32,056 nucleotides of DNA, taken from positions 1 to 32,056 of the forward strand of contig CAJUSB010000025.1 in assembly GCA_910589115.1 (NCBI GenBank). Reading direction: 5' to 3'. The notes beneath the pieces were generated by a model. It saw only the letters and a program-made list of their open reading frames with translations, had not been told where the DNA came from and ran no database searches. The DNA is from an uncultured Clostridia bacterium (GTDB taxonomy: Bacteria; Bacillota; Clostridia; Oscillospirales; Butyricicoccaceae). The position numbers were made by a program, and so were the translations under genes. Shown here piece after piece: positions 14,309 through 21,522 of the stretch. Positions within the stretch are counted from its first letter, which is position 1. The number at the start of each line of letters is the position of its first letter.

Positions 14309-15136
14309 ATGATTGAAATAAATGAAAGCTGGTTCCGAGGCGTGCTGCCGCGCAGGCCGCGAGAAAGCAGCAAAGACGATTATGGGCGTGTGCTTGCCGT
14401 CTGCGGTGCGGAAGGCTATACCGGGGCGGCTTATTTTGCTGCGCAGGCTGCCGTCCGCACGGGCAGCGGGATTGTGACGCTTTGCGTACCGCAGGCGATT
14501 TACCCGATTCTGGCGGTGAAGCTGAACGAGCCTGTCATTGTGCCGTATGACCCGGCAGCGTCGGATGGCATTCTGGAGCGTGCGGCACGTGCGGACGCCC
14601 TGCTGGTCGGCTGTGGGCTGGGACGCTCAGAGGCAGCGCAGCGCCTGACGCACGAACTGCTCCGGCAGGCGGCTTGTCCGGTTGTCGTGGACGCGGATGG
14701 CATAAACCTGCTTGCGGGACATATAGATGTATTACGGAGTGTATCCCAGCCGCTGGTGCTCACCCCGCACGCGGGAGAGTTTTCCCGGCTGACCGGCATG
14801 GAGCCGGTGCCGGAGTCTGCCGCAGCTTTTGCGCAGGATTCCGGGGCAGTGGTTCTTTTGAAGGGATATCATTCAACTATCCATACGCCCGAAGGGCAGG
14901 CGTTCCGCGTAATGGCAGGAAACCCTGGTATGGCCAAGGGCGGCAGCGGCGATATATTGGCGGGGTGTATCCTTTCCTTGCTCGGACAGGGTCTTCCGGC
15001 GGTACAGGCAGTTTGCGCTGCGGCATGGGTTCATAGCCGGGCGGGGGACCTGTGCGCGGCGCAGTTGGGCGAATATGGCATGACCCCGACTGATCTGCTC
15101 CGCTTCCTGCCGGACGCGCTGCGCGAAGGGGCATAG
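14309..15136 (+). CDS. nnrD: ADP-dependent (S)-NAD(P)H-hydrate dehydratase
   Basis: Repairs hydrated NAD(P)H in the cytoplasm. The 275-residue protein is the ribokinase-like YjeF C-terminal domain: GRVLAVCGAEGYTGAAYFAAQAA (about 26-48), VDADGINLL (128-136), LTPHAGEFSRL (151-161), and the nucleotide/catalytic motif AGNPGMAKGGSGDILAG with D215. It is the dehydratase-only form; the NnrE epimerase domain found in fused YjeF proteins is absent. The start at 14309 is supported by an AAAGGGAAC site about 9 nt upstream, a weak one. The following genes are the typical nnrD-lipoprotein-alr-mazF order of Firmicutes. Confidence 0.92.
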   Translation: MIEINESWFRGVLPRRPRESSKDDYGRVLAVCGAEGYTGAAYFAAQAAVRTGSGIVTLCVPQAIYPILAVKLNEPVIVPYDPAASDGILERAARADALLVGCGLGRSEAAQRLTHELLRQAACPVVVDADGINLLAGHIDVLRSVSQPLVLTPHAGEFSRLTGMEPVPESAAAFAQDSGAVVLLKGYHSTIHTPEGQAFRVMAGNPGMAKGGSGDILAGCILSLLGQGLPAVQAVCAAAWVHSRAGDLCAAQLGEYGMTPTDLLRFLPDALREGA

Positions 15137-15209
15137 CGGCGGCACCCGCTGGTGAATGGGATGTACAGCTCCGTTTTGTTACATCTGAAAATCCGTGGGA
15201 GGGGATTCT

Positions 15210-15833
15210 TTGAAGAAAACGGCTGTTTTTTTGTCCTTTTTACTGCTGTTGACGGGATGCAGCGCAGGCCAGACGGATGCGGAAACCATCCGGGAGCACT
15301 TTGATAAGCTGGGGGCCTTTACAGCCCACGTAAAAATTTTTTCGGATTTTGGCGGTTCGGCACTGGAATATGAGCTCGATTATGCGTATAATAGAAAGGG
15401 CAGTGATCATCTTGTGCTGACCGCCCCCGAGGCGGTGAGCGGGATTGAGGCCACCATTGCCGGGGAGGACAGCTTCCTGCTGCAATACGGCACTGCTGCG
15501 CTGGATGATGGGATGCCGGCACTGCATGGTGCGGTCCCGGCGGATGGCGTTTACTGGCTCATGCGTTCGCTGCGCGAGAGTGAGCCGCTTGAGCTTTGGA
15601 AGGAAACGGTTTCCGGTGTTCCGGCGACAGTCCTGCGCTATGAAGATACGGAGGAAGAGCATACGCTCACCCGTCAGGTCTGGCTGGCCCAGAGCGGATT
15701 ATATCCGCTGTGCGCGGAGGTTTATGTAGACGGGAAGCGCACCTTGCTGCTGACCTTTTCTGAATATCAGGAAGGGGCCGTGCCGGAACCGTCCGAGACA
15801 CAGCCCGAGGCGCTGCCGGAACCGCAGCCCTGA
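15210..15833 (+). CDS. LolA-like lipoprotein, GerS/YdcC-related
   Basis: A 207-residue lipoprotein. The signal peptide MKKTAVFLSFLLLLTGCS has a lipobox with Cys17, followed by a predominantly beta domain with YEYxLDY-like strands, an RYED-type C-terminal strand pattern, and a Pro/Glu-rich tail (after about 190). I assign the family mainly from context plus fold pattern. In Bacillus the LolA-like ydcC precedes alr-ndoAI-ndoA, and in Clostridioides difficile gerS (needed for spore cortex modification) precedes alr2. The start is TTG at 15210, with GGGAGGGG 5 nt upstream; the earlier GTG at 15195 overlaps that ribosome site. A spore role is inference. Confidence 0.72.
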   Translation: MKKTAVFLSFLLLLTGCSAGQTDAETIREHFDKLGAFTAHVKIFSDFGGSALEYELDYAYNRKGSDHLVLTAPEAVSGIEATIAGEDSFLLQYGTAALDDGMPALHGAVPADGVYWLMRSLRESEPLELWKETVSGVPATVLRYEDTEEEHTLTRQVWLAQSGLYPLCAEVYVDGKRTLLLTFSEYQEGAVPEPSETQPEALPEPQP

Positions 15834-15902
15834 AGGGGGCCGCAGCATACCGGCTGCCGGGCCGGGGCTGACAGAACAGAGGATTTTTTAAGAGAGTGTG
15901 TC

Positions 15903-17027
15903 ATGAACCAGAACAGACATCGCATTTGGGCAGACATCAGTTTGCAGACGATAGAGGATAATTACGAGGCGATCCGTGCGCACATTGGCGGCAAGCCGAT
16001 GCTGTGCGTGGTCAAGGCTGACGCTTATGGGCACGGCGCTGCCGAGGTTGTCCGGCGGCTGGAGCGCCATTGCCCGGCTTATTTCGGGGTAGCCACGGTG
16101 GGGGAAGCGGTCGAGCTGCGTCAGAACGGCGTAAGCACTCCCATCCTGATTTTGGGCTATGTTGATGAAAACGACGCAGCGGCTATGATGGAATACCGCA
16201 TTACGCCCACAGTGCATGATGAAGAGGCGGCGCACGTTTTTTCCGAATGGGCGGCGGCGAACGGCGGCACGATTGAGTGCCACCTTGCCGTGGATACGGG
16301 GATGAGCCGAATTGGCTTTGACTCCCATGACCCGGACGAGGCTGTGCGCAGTATGCTTGCGGCCAGCCGCTTGCCGGGGCTTTCGATCACTGGCATTTTC
16401 ACGCACTTCCCGGAGGCGGATGCCCCGGAGGGCGAAGCATTTACCCGTGCGCAGATTGCCCGTTTTAAGGCAGTCTGTGCCGGGTTGGAGCAGGCGGGGC
16501 TGCACTTGCGCTGGAAGCATTGTGCCAACAGCGCGGGGCTGGCCTGTTATGATGACCCATATTTTGACTTGGTACGCGCTGGGATTGTCCTGTATGGCTA
16601 CCAGCCAGCGCCCGGGATGGAAACCGGGCTGGAGATCCGGCCGGCGATGACTGTGCGTGCACGTATTGCGCAGGTACGGCGGCTGTATCCTGGGCAGTCG
16701 GTCAGCTATGGCCGCACCTTTACGGCAGAGCGCACTTGCAATGCGGCTGTGATTACGGCGGGCTATGCGGACGGCTATTTGCGCACCGGCTCCGGACAGG
16801 CCGTAGTTGAGATTGCGGGGCAGCCTTGTCCGGTACGTGGGCGCATATGCATGGATATGTGCATAGCGGAGCTGCCTGACGGTCTGCATGTACGGCATGG
16901 GGATGAGGCAGTCCTTTTTGGGCCGGGGGCGGTCACAGCGGATAATGTGGCGGCAGCGGCGGGGACGATCTCGTATGAGGTGCTTTGTGCAGTATCCAAG
17001 CGTGTACCGCGCATCTATATTGACTGA
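15903..17027 (+). CDS. alr: Alanine racemase
   Basis: PLP enzyme interconverting L- and D-Ala for peptidoglycan (and spore-germination control in spore formers). The full-length 374-residue protein has PLP lysine K38 in VVKADAYGHG, the fold-III barrel through about residue 245, DTGMSRIGF at 131-139, and catalytic Tyr269 in SVSYGRTF. The C-terminal beta domain follows with GRICMDMC. The ribosome site before the ATG is poor (AGAGAG about 9 nt away; a better GAGGA is 20 nt away), so translation may be modest or coupled. It lies 69 nt after the lipoprotein gene and upstream of ndoA. Confidence 0.96.
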   Translation: MNQNRHRIWADISLQTIEDNYEAIRAHIGGKPMLCVVKADAYGHGAAEVVRRLERHCPAYFGVATVGEAVELRQNGVSTPILILGYVDENDAAAMMEYRITPTVHDEEAAHVFSEWAAANGGTIECHLAVDTGMSRIGFDSHDPDEAVRSMLAASRLPGLSITGIFTHFPEADAPEGEAFTRAQIARFKAVCAGLEQAGLHLRWKHCANSAGLACYDDPYFDLVRAGIVLYGYQPAPGMETGLEIRPAMTVRARIAQVRRLYPGQSVSYGRTFTAERTCNAAVITAGYADGYLRTGSGQAVVEIAGQPCPVRGRICMDMCIAELPDGLHVRHGDEAVLFGPGAVTADNVAAAAGTISYEVLCAVSKRVPRIYID

Positions 17028-17031
17028 TTTT

Positions 17032-17069
17032 CAGCAGGAGCGTTTCCGGCGCACGTCTGGAACCTGCTG
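17032..17069 (+). terminator. Hairpin after alr, without a clear U-tract
   Basis: CAGCAGG (17032-17038) pairs with CCTGCTG (17063-17069), with an inner GTTTCC/GGAAC stem. TACATAAAATG follows, so it is at best a weak terminator between alr and ndoA. It may instead protect the alr message end. Confidence 0.4.
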
Positions 17070-17162
17070 TACATAAAATGAAGTGGGCAGATTATAAAGA
17101 AAGCCTTATCTTGCAGATTTTTTAGTATCCGGGGTTATATTCCCTGGCTTTGTGGGGAAGAT

Positions 17163-17198
17163 AGATTTGCAGGGGGTTCTGGCCCACGCTGCAAATCT
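17163..17198. promoter_or_regulatory. Inverted repeat just before ndoA
   Basis: AGATTTGCAG (17163-17172) and CTGCAAATCT (17189-17198) form a perfect 10-bp inverted repeat with a GGG..CCC inner pair. It ends 19 nt before the ndoA ATG, next to its GGAG ribosome site. It could be an operator or an mRNA hairpin controlling toxin translation. No copy was found elsewhere in the window. Confidence 0.45.
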
Positions 17199-17217
17199 GA
17201 ATTCCAACGGAGTGTGA

Positions 17218-17577
17218 ATGAACGTGGATCACAACATTAAACGCGGAGACATTTATTACGCCGATCTCAGCCCGGTCGTTGGCAGTGAGCAGGGCGGTAT
17301 GCGTCCCGTACTTATTGTACAGAATAATGTAGGGAACCGCTACAGCCCCACTGTGATTGCTGCTGCGATCACCTCGCAGGTCAACAAGGCGAAGATGCCC
17401 ACGCATATTGAGCTTGGGGCGCCCCAGTTTGGCCTGACGCGTGATTCGGTCGTGCTGACAGAGCAGATCCGCACCATTGATAAGAAGCGCCTGCGTGAGA
17501 AAATGGGCTGCCTTGACGAGAATGCCATGCGCAGTGTTGACGAGGCCCTGGCCGTCAGTTTTGGTTTACAGGGCTGA
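17218..17577 (+). CDS. ndoA: EndoA/MazF-type mRNA interferase
   Basis: A 119-residue ribosome-independent endoribonuclease that, in Bacillus EndoA, cuts UACAU-type sites. It shows the diagnostic N-terminal sequence IKRGDIYYADLSPVVGSEQGGMRPVLIVQNN (8-38), PTVIAAAITSQ, and QIRTIDKKRLREKMG. The conserved Arg29 and the Ser/Thr of AAAITSQ are intact. The RBS is GGAGTGTGA. It follows alr as in Bacillus, but the 190-nt gap before it holds no NdoAI-like antitoxin: the only open frame there with an ATG is about 15 codons. The antitoxin must be elsewhere, be very divergent, or be absent. Confidence 0.93.
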   Translation: MNVDHNIKRGDIYYADLSPVVGSEQGGMRPVLIVQNNVGNRYSPTVIAAAITSQVNKAKMPTHIELGAPQFGLTRDSVVLTEQIRTIDKKRLREKMGCLDENAMRSVDEALAVSFGLQG

Positions 17578-17650
17578 AAAAAGCAGGCAGGCGAAACGCG
17601 CTTTCCCTTTCCGGCGGCAGCCCGCCGCCGGGCTACATAAATCGGAGTTT

Positions 17651-17778
17651 TTCGCCTCCGCGGCGGGCGGTCCTCCGCGGACAGCGGTCCTACGCGGACG
17701 GCGGTCCTACGCGGACAGCGCCAGAGGGACTTGTCCCTCTGGACTCCCATCTGTCGCCTGCGGGCGGGACGGGGGCTG
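17651..17778 (+). repeat. Type B dispersed repeat, copy 4, with three 17-bp units
   Basis: A GCCTCCGCGGCGGGC leader precedes three tandem 17-mers of GGTCCTACGCGGACRGC type (17669-17685, 17686-17702, 17703-17719). The perfect hairpin CCAGAGGGAC/GTCCCTCTGG and the shared core CGCCTGCGGGCGGGACG complete it. It starts about 75 nt after the ndoA stop, in the same direction as ndoA. A GGCGGC..GCCGCC hairpin at 17613-17629 precedes it. Confidence 0.85.
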
Positions 17779-18018
17779 GATGTGCTGATTTGTTTTTGCT
17801 GCTTTATCCCACATAAAAGGCGGCAGAGCGAAACGGCAGTGACGGCAAATTTTTATGAATGCAAATACATACCATGGATAAAAGGAAACCGCCCTGCTGC
17901 TGCCCGCGCAGGGCCGTCTGCGGCAGGTTCCGACGTTCATGGATACAGCAGGGGGGCTGCGCAGGATAAGCTGCGCGGGAAAATCGCCGGATGATCCGGC
18001 GCGGGGAGAAGTAAAAAA
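17779..18018. other. Gene-poor stretch upstream of the small membrane protein
   Basis: No gene is supported. It contains a GCCCTGC..GCAGGGC hairpin (about 17891-17914), a GCTGCGC direct repeat (about 17956-17976) and a perfect 7-bp hairpin CGCCGGA-TGA-TCCGGCG (17985-18001) directly before the next ribosome site. A structured leader is possible, but I recognise no riboswitch class. Confidence 0.4.
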
Positions 18019-18243
18019 TTGAACAAACGAAATTTTATTATATCGACCGGTGCAGTGCTTGCGTTGGCCATGCTGGCCACCTGCTATGCGGCGGTAGCGG
18101 CAATCCGCACGGAGGCGGCTCCCCGTGTCACCGAGGAGTACCGTCAGGCCGCGCTGACCAGCGAGGGCAATCCGTTCCAGCGGCTTGGCGGCGATTTTGC
18201 AGAAATGTTTCTGATTGTGGGTGAGCGGTTAAGCGGTCGCTGA
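18019..18243 (+). CDS. Small membrane-anchored or secreted protein, unknown function
   Basis: A 74-residue protein starting at TTG with GGGGAGAAG 7 nt upstream. Residues 6-29 (FIISTGAVLALAMLATCYAAVAAI) form a signal peptide or single transmembrane helix; about 45 mostly polar residues follow, ending LIVGERLSGR. No family was recognised. A Cys at position 22 does not sit in a good lipobox. It lies 66 nt before the next unknown gene in the same direction, so the two may be co-transcribed. Confidence 0.6.
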   Translation: MNKRNFIISTGAVLALAMLATCYAAVAAIRTEAAPRVTEEYRQAALTSEGNPFQRLGGDFAEMFLIVGERLSGR

Positions 18244-18309
18244 TGGCATATTCCTTACATATGGCGCATATCCTTTTACCAAAAGCCATTGGAAAGGGGT
18301 GTGCAGGGA

Positions 18310-18987
18310 ATGGAAATCTGGGAACTGCCGGAGGGTGCCGTTACGGTGCAGGAAGAAGGGCATATTATACATTTCCGGGTGGATTGCGTGCCGCCCTGTG
18401 AGCCGACCCGGCTGCTGCGCTGCTATGGGGAGGGCACGCCGAAGGATCTGCTGGTTGGCGTATTGGAGCCGAAAAATGGACGGCTGGTGCTTGACCGCCG
18501 GGTCAGCCGGGAGACCTTGCGGCAGGCCGGGGCAGGCAATCAGCTGCCGGAGCGGTATTATTTATCAGACGGCGGCGCACGGGAGCGCGAAGTGGAGGAG
18601 TCGGCCGCTGATATTGTGCTGCCTGGGGAGGTGCTTTCTCCCGTGCCCGAGTCTCCGGCAGAGGCCGTGGAGCCTGCGCCAAAGGACAAAACCTGTGCAG
18701 ATACGGCCGCAGTGGATGCTGTGCCGGAAATCGAGGCCTGTGAGGAAACGGTTTCTGCGGATGCTGTCCCCGCAGAGGAACCCGCACCGTCCGGGACTGG
18801 GGATGCACTGCTGGATGCTGTGCTCGCCCGCGGGGAAGCGCACTGCGAAAAATCCCCGGAGGGCTTTCGGATCACCTGTCCGTTTTCGCCTGTACAGCCG
18901 TTTGCGCTTGCATTTGTTGCGCTGCTCTGCCGCGCAGAACACGGTCTCGCGGTGCTCGAATGGACGCCGCCGCAGGAGCCTGTATAA
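18310..18987 (+). CDS. Unrecognised protein with acidic Pro/Glu/Ala-rich linker
   Basis: A 225-residue soluble protein in three parts. An N-terminal region (about 1-85) reads like a small beta-rich domain (WELPEGAVTVQEEGHIIHFRVDC, LVGVLEPKNGRLVLDRRVS). A low-complexity acidic linker rich in Ala, Glu, Pro and Val spans about 95-170. The C-terminal segment (about 172-225) contains CEKSPEGFRITCPFSPVQPFALAFVALLCRAEHG. There is no signal peptide or obvious catalytic motif. The start at ATG 18310 has AAGGGG 10 nt upstream; a TTG at 18289 is possible. A strong terminator follows at 19036. Confidence 0.65.
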   Translation: MEIWELPEGAVTVQEEGHIIHFRVDCVPPCEPTRLLRCYGEGTPKDLLVGVLEPKNGRLVLDRRVSRETLRQAGAGNQLPERYYLSDGGAREREVEESAADIVLPGEVLSPVPESPAEAVEPAPKDKTCADTAAVDAVPEIEACEETVSADAVPAEEPAPSGTGDALLDAVLARGEAHCEKSPEGFRITCPFSPVQPFALAFVALLCRAEHGLAVLEWTPPQEPV

Positions 18988-19035
18988 ACGCTGTATTCAC
19001 GGCGATGGATACGGCATCAGCCATACGGGTTCCGG

Positions 19036-19095
19036 AAAATCCTCGTCCGCCCGTTTCCCGGATGCTGCTTCGGGGAAAAGGCGGACGGGGATTTT
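19036..19095 (+). terminator. Strong terminator after the 18310-18987 gene
   Basis: AAAATCCTCGTCCGCC (19036-19051) pairs with GGCGGACGGGGATTTT (19080-19095), 16 bp with one G-U. The upper part can also pair (TTTCCC with GGGAAA). GTTTG follows the T-run inside the stem. Confidence 0.8.
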
Positions 19096-19102
19096 GTTTG
19101 CA

Positions 19103-19140
19103 TTGTTCATATGCGCCGCTGCGGCAAATTATATGAACAA
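19103..19140. repeat. 10-bp inverted repeat before the methyltransferase gene
   Basis: TTGTTCATAT (19103-19112) and ATATGAACAA (19131-19140) are exact complements enclosing a GC-rich inner hairpin (GCCGC-TGC-GGC region). It lies between the terminator and the AT-rich methyltransferase. It could be a second terminator-like structure, an operator, or the edge of an acquired segment. Confidence 0.5.
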
Positions 19141-19185
19141 GAGCCATATCAGATTCGCGCGTCACACCGCAGCTTGAGGTAAAAT

Positions 19186-19791
19186 ATGAGACAGAAAACG
19201 GAAGAATCAAGAATTGCGTATAATCAAATAGCATTCCAATATGATACATCAAGAGAGGGACGGTATACAGAATTCCATATAAAGGAACTATCGGATACCA
19301 TTGATTTGAGTGAGGGTAATGTTGTACTTGACGTTGGCTGCGGAAACGGGAGCCTGTTGGGAGAACTATCGAAAAAAGCGAAAATTGATGCGAATGGAAT
19401 TGATATATCCGAGAATATGATTCATGCGGCAAAAATGCGCTATCCAGAAATAAAATTTGATGTAAAGTCATGCTGTCCGCTTGGATGGGAAAATGAAAGC
19501 ATTGACATTATAACCGTATGCTGTGCTTTTCATCATTTTGATGCTCCGCAGAGGTTCGCAAATGAATGCAGGCGTGTATTAAAGACAAACGGCACTGTAT
19601 ATATCGCTGACCCAAACTTTGGAATCGCCATCAGATTTTTTGCTAATCTGTTCGTATTTCCTTTATGCAAAAGTGGAGATGTGAAGGTGTACAGCAAAAA
19701 TGAGTTAGAAAAAATTTTTTATAATGCCGGGTTTAAGGATGTACATGTTTATAAAAAAGAAAAAGGATTATTTCTTAGCGCAAAAAAGTGA
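19186..19791 (+). CDS. Class I SAM-dependent methyltransferase (Methyltransf_11 type)
   Basis: A 201-residue methyltransferase. Motif I is VLDVGCGNGSLLGEL (about 47-61), the acidic SAM-ribose position is in ANGIDISENMI (about 69-79), and the motif IV-like IDIITVCCAFHHFDAPQRFANECRRVLKTNG resembles small-molecule (UbiE-like) methyltransferases. The substrate is unknown. The ATG is preceded by GAGG 6 nt upstream. The gene is conspicuously AT-rich: the 60 bases from 19201 contain 20 G/C, against 39 of 60 from 20281 in the next gene. It is isolated between a terminator/inverted repeat and a type B repeat, which suggests lateral acquisition. Confidence 0.85.
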   Translation: MRQKTEESRIAYNQIAFQYDTSREGRYTEFHIKELSDTIDLSEGNVVLDVGCGNGSLLGELSKKAKIDANGIDISENMIHAAKMRYPEIKFDVKSCCPLGWENESIDIITVCCAFHHFDAPQRFANECRRVLKTNGTVYIADPNFGIAIRFFANLFVFPLCKSGDVKVYSKNELEKIFYNAGFKDVHVYKKEKGLFLSAKK

Positions 19792-19882
19792 CAATAAATC
19801 GTAAGATACAGATGTTTGTGTTTAGAAAAGAGTATCTGCCGCTTTTTGGTGGGATAAAGTAATATAAATGAGTCAGCACGTT

Positions 19883-20094
19883 CAGCCCCCGTCCCGCCCG
19901 CAGGCGAAAAAGGGGAGTCCAGAGGGACAAGTCCCTCTGGCGCCGTCCGCGCAGGACTGCCGTCCGCATAGGACCGCTGTCCGCGCAGGACCGCTGTCCG
20001 CGTAGGACCGCCGTCCGCGTAGGACCGCTGTCCGCGTAGGACCGCTGTCCGCGTAGGACCGCTGTCCGAGTAGGACCGCCGTCCGCGTAGGACA
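19883..20094 (-). repeat. Type B dispersed repeat, copy 5, with nine tandem 17-bp units
   Basis: On the plus strand nine consecutive 17-mers of form GCYGTCCGCGTAGGACC fill 19942-20094, the units differing by at most a few bases. Each carries its own small inverted repeat (GTCC..GGAC). On the minus strand the array is followed by the GCCAGAGGGAC/GTCCCTCTGG hairpin and the core CGCCTGCGGGCGGGACG. The orientation is opposite to both neighbouring genes. The array ends 26 nt before the ATG of the RlmL-like gene, so that gene's ribosome site directly abuts it. Confidence 0.92.
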
Positions 20095-20120
20095 TACGAA
20101 CGTGCTCCTGGGAGGATAAT

Positions 20121-21344
20121 ATGAAATTTACACTTTGCGCCCCTGCCCTGTTCGGGCTGGAGGGGATTGTCGCGGATGAGCTCCGCTTCCACGGAGGCCT
20201 CACCGATGTCACCGCCGAAAATGGGCGCGTCCTTTTCCGCGGAGATGAACACACGCTCGCATGGGCCAACCTTCACCTACGGTGCGCCGAACGCGTTCTG
20301 CTGCGCCTTGCCGCCTTTCCAGCAGATACCTTTGACGCGCTCTTTGAGGGCACCCGCGCGATTGCATGGGAGGATTTTTTGCCCGTGGATGCAGCCTTCC
20401 CCGTGAAAGGGCATTCCCTGGATTCCGTCCTGCATTCCGTGCCCGACTGCCAGAAAATCATTAAAAAAGCAATCGCCAGCCGGCTGTCGGATCAGTATGG
20501 GCAAAGCTGGTTCGATGAGACCGGCGTCAAGCTGCAAGTGCAGTTCTCCATCATGCATGACCGCGCCGAAATTTTCCTGGATACCAGCGGCCCCGGCCTG
20601 CATAAGCGCGGCTACCGCGCCAACGCCAACGCCGCCCCCCTCCGCGAGACGCTCGCCGCCGCAATGGTGAAACTTGCCCGTTGGCGCGGCAGAGAACCGC
20701 TGTATGACCCCTTCTGTGGTTCGGGAACCATTGCTATCGAAGCAGCGCTCCTGGCCCAAAAACGTGCCCCCGGACTGCTGCGCACCTTTGACAGCGAAAA
20801 GTGGCCGTTCCTGTCTCCGGATGTCTGGCGCACCCTGCGCGAGGAAGCGCTGAATATGATCGATGCGCAGCCCGTCCCTATTTTTGCAGGGGATATCGAC
20901 CCGGCCTGTGCCGCGCTGGCGCAGGAGAATGCCCGGAAAGCAGGCGTGGCCGCCACAGTCTCCGTTGAAGTGCGCGATGCGCTGACAATGGATTTTAGCA
21001 GTCTCGCCGGTACTTTGCTTGCCAACCCGCCCTACGGGGAACGGCTGCTCGACCAGGAGGCCGCCCGGGCCCTGTACCGGCAGTACGGCGCAGCCGCAGG
21101 CAGGTCTTCCTTAAAACAGTATGTTTTAACTTCTGATACCGAGTTTGAGCGCTGTTTTGGCTTTGCCGCTGACAAAAAGCGCAAGCTGTATAATGGTATG
21201 CTGCGCTGTGACCTGTATATGTATTTCAAGGATGCAGCGGCGCGCCGGGCACTGTCCGACGGGAAAAATACACCCCCATATAAAAGTAAAGGATTTGTGA
21301 ACGATACGAAAAACGGCGTAAACCGGAGAAATCGGAAGAAATAA
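20121..21344 (+). CDS. RlmL/YpsC-type 23S rRNA guanine-N2 methyltransferase
   Basis: A 407-residue class I SAM-dependent RNA methyltransferase. An N-terminal ferredoxin-like segment and THUMP domain span about 1-155, with a HKRGYR motif at 161-166. The catalytic Rossmann domain has motif I DPFCGSG (196-202), acidic GDID (257-260) and catalytic NPPY (302-305). Homologues modify G2445 of 23S rRNA (RlmL in Escherichia coli; YpsC in Bacillus). The C-terminal 35 residues are basic and probably disordered. The RBS is GGGAGG, 5 nt upstream of the ATG. Any promoter would have to lie within or across the type B array. Confidence 0.9.
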   Translation: MKFTLCAPALFGLEGIVADELRFHGGLTDVTAENGRVLFRGDEHTLAWANLHLRCAERVLLRLAAFPADTFDALFEGTRAIAWEDFLPVDAAFPVKGHSLDSVLHSVPDCQKIIKKAIASRLSDQYGQSWFDETGVKLQVQFSIMHDRAEIFLDTSGPGLHKRGYRANANAAPLRETLAAAMVKLARWRGREPLYDPFCGSGTIAIEAALLAQKRAPGLLRTFDSEKWPFLSPDVWRTLREEALNMIDAQPVPIFAGDIDPACAALAQENARKAGVAATVSVEVRDALTMDFSSLAGTLLANPPYGERLLDQEAARALYRQYGAAAGRSSLKQYVLTSDTEFERCFGFAADKKRKLYNGMLRCDLYMYFKDAAARRALSDGKNTPPYKSKGFVNDTKNGVNRRNRKK

Positions 21345-21384
21345 CCGGTATGAAAAAGCTATCTCGGGATATTTCCGGTTTTTT
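21343..21384 (+). terminator. Terminator after the RlmL-like gene
   Basis: AACCGG (21343-21348, overlapping the stop) pairs with CCGGTT (21375-21380), with inner TATC/GATA, followed by a run of Ts (21379-21384). An alternative longer left arm, AAACCGGAGAAAT near 21320, can also pair with the same right arm. Confidence 0.6.
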
Positions 21385-21418
21385 GCGAAAAATGCCTGCG
21401 GAATACGAAAAAAATTTC

Positions 21419-21447
21419 TTGTGTTTTTGCATCCGTTGATGTATCAT
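21419..21447 (+). promoter_or_regulatory. Sigma-A-type promoter of groES-groEL
   Basis: TTGTGT (21419-21424), 17-nt spacer, TATCAT (21442-21447). CIRCE begins 10 nt after the -10, so HrcA bound there would cover the start site. CATAAT at 21445-21450 is an alternative -10. Confidence 0.6.
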
Positions 21448-21456
21448 AATAGTAAA

Positions 21457-21483
21457 TTAGCACTCTTCCTTTTCGAGTGCTAA
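21457..21483. promoter_or_regulatory. CIRCE operator (HrcA binding site)
   Basis: Perfect consensus TTAGCACTC-N9-GAGTGCTAA, located between the promoter and the groES ribosome site. By family knowledge HrcA, assisted by GroEL, represses the operon through this element and releases it on heat shock. Confidence 0.97.
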
Positions 21484-21522
21484 GCTGAAACGGTAATTCT
21501 AAAATCTTAGGAGGAATAGATC

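Noticed and set aside
17028..17217. A short MazE/NdoAI antitoxin gene
   Set aside because: The only ATG-started frame is about 15 codons (from 17079) without ribbon-helix-helix or AbrB-like pattern.
19942..20094. CRISPR array
   Set aside because: The 17-bp units are contiguous with no spacers, and no cas genes are present.
19749..20276. Protein-like 17-residue repeat (RTAVLRGQRSYAD-type) on the minus strand
   Set aside because: Three 17-nt units make 51 nt, so any DNA array of this period reads as a 17-residue repeat in all frames. There is no ribosome site, and the frame runs into the antisense of the RlmL-like gene.
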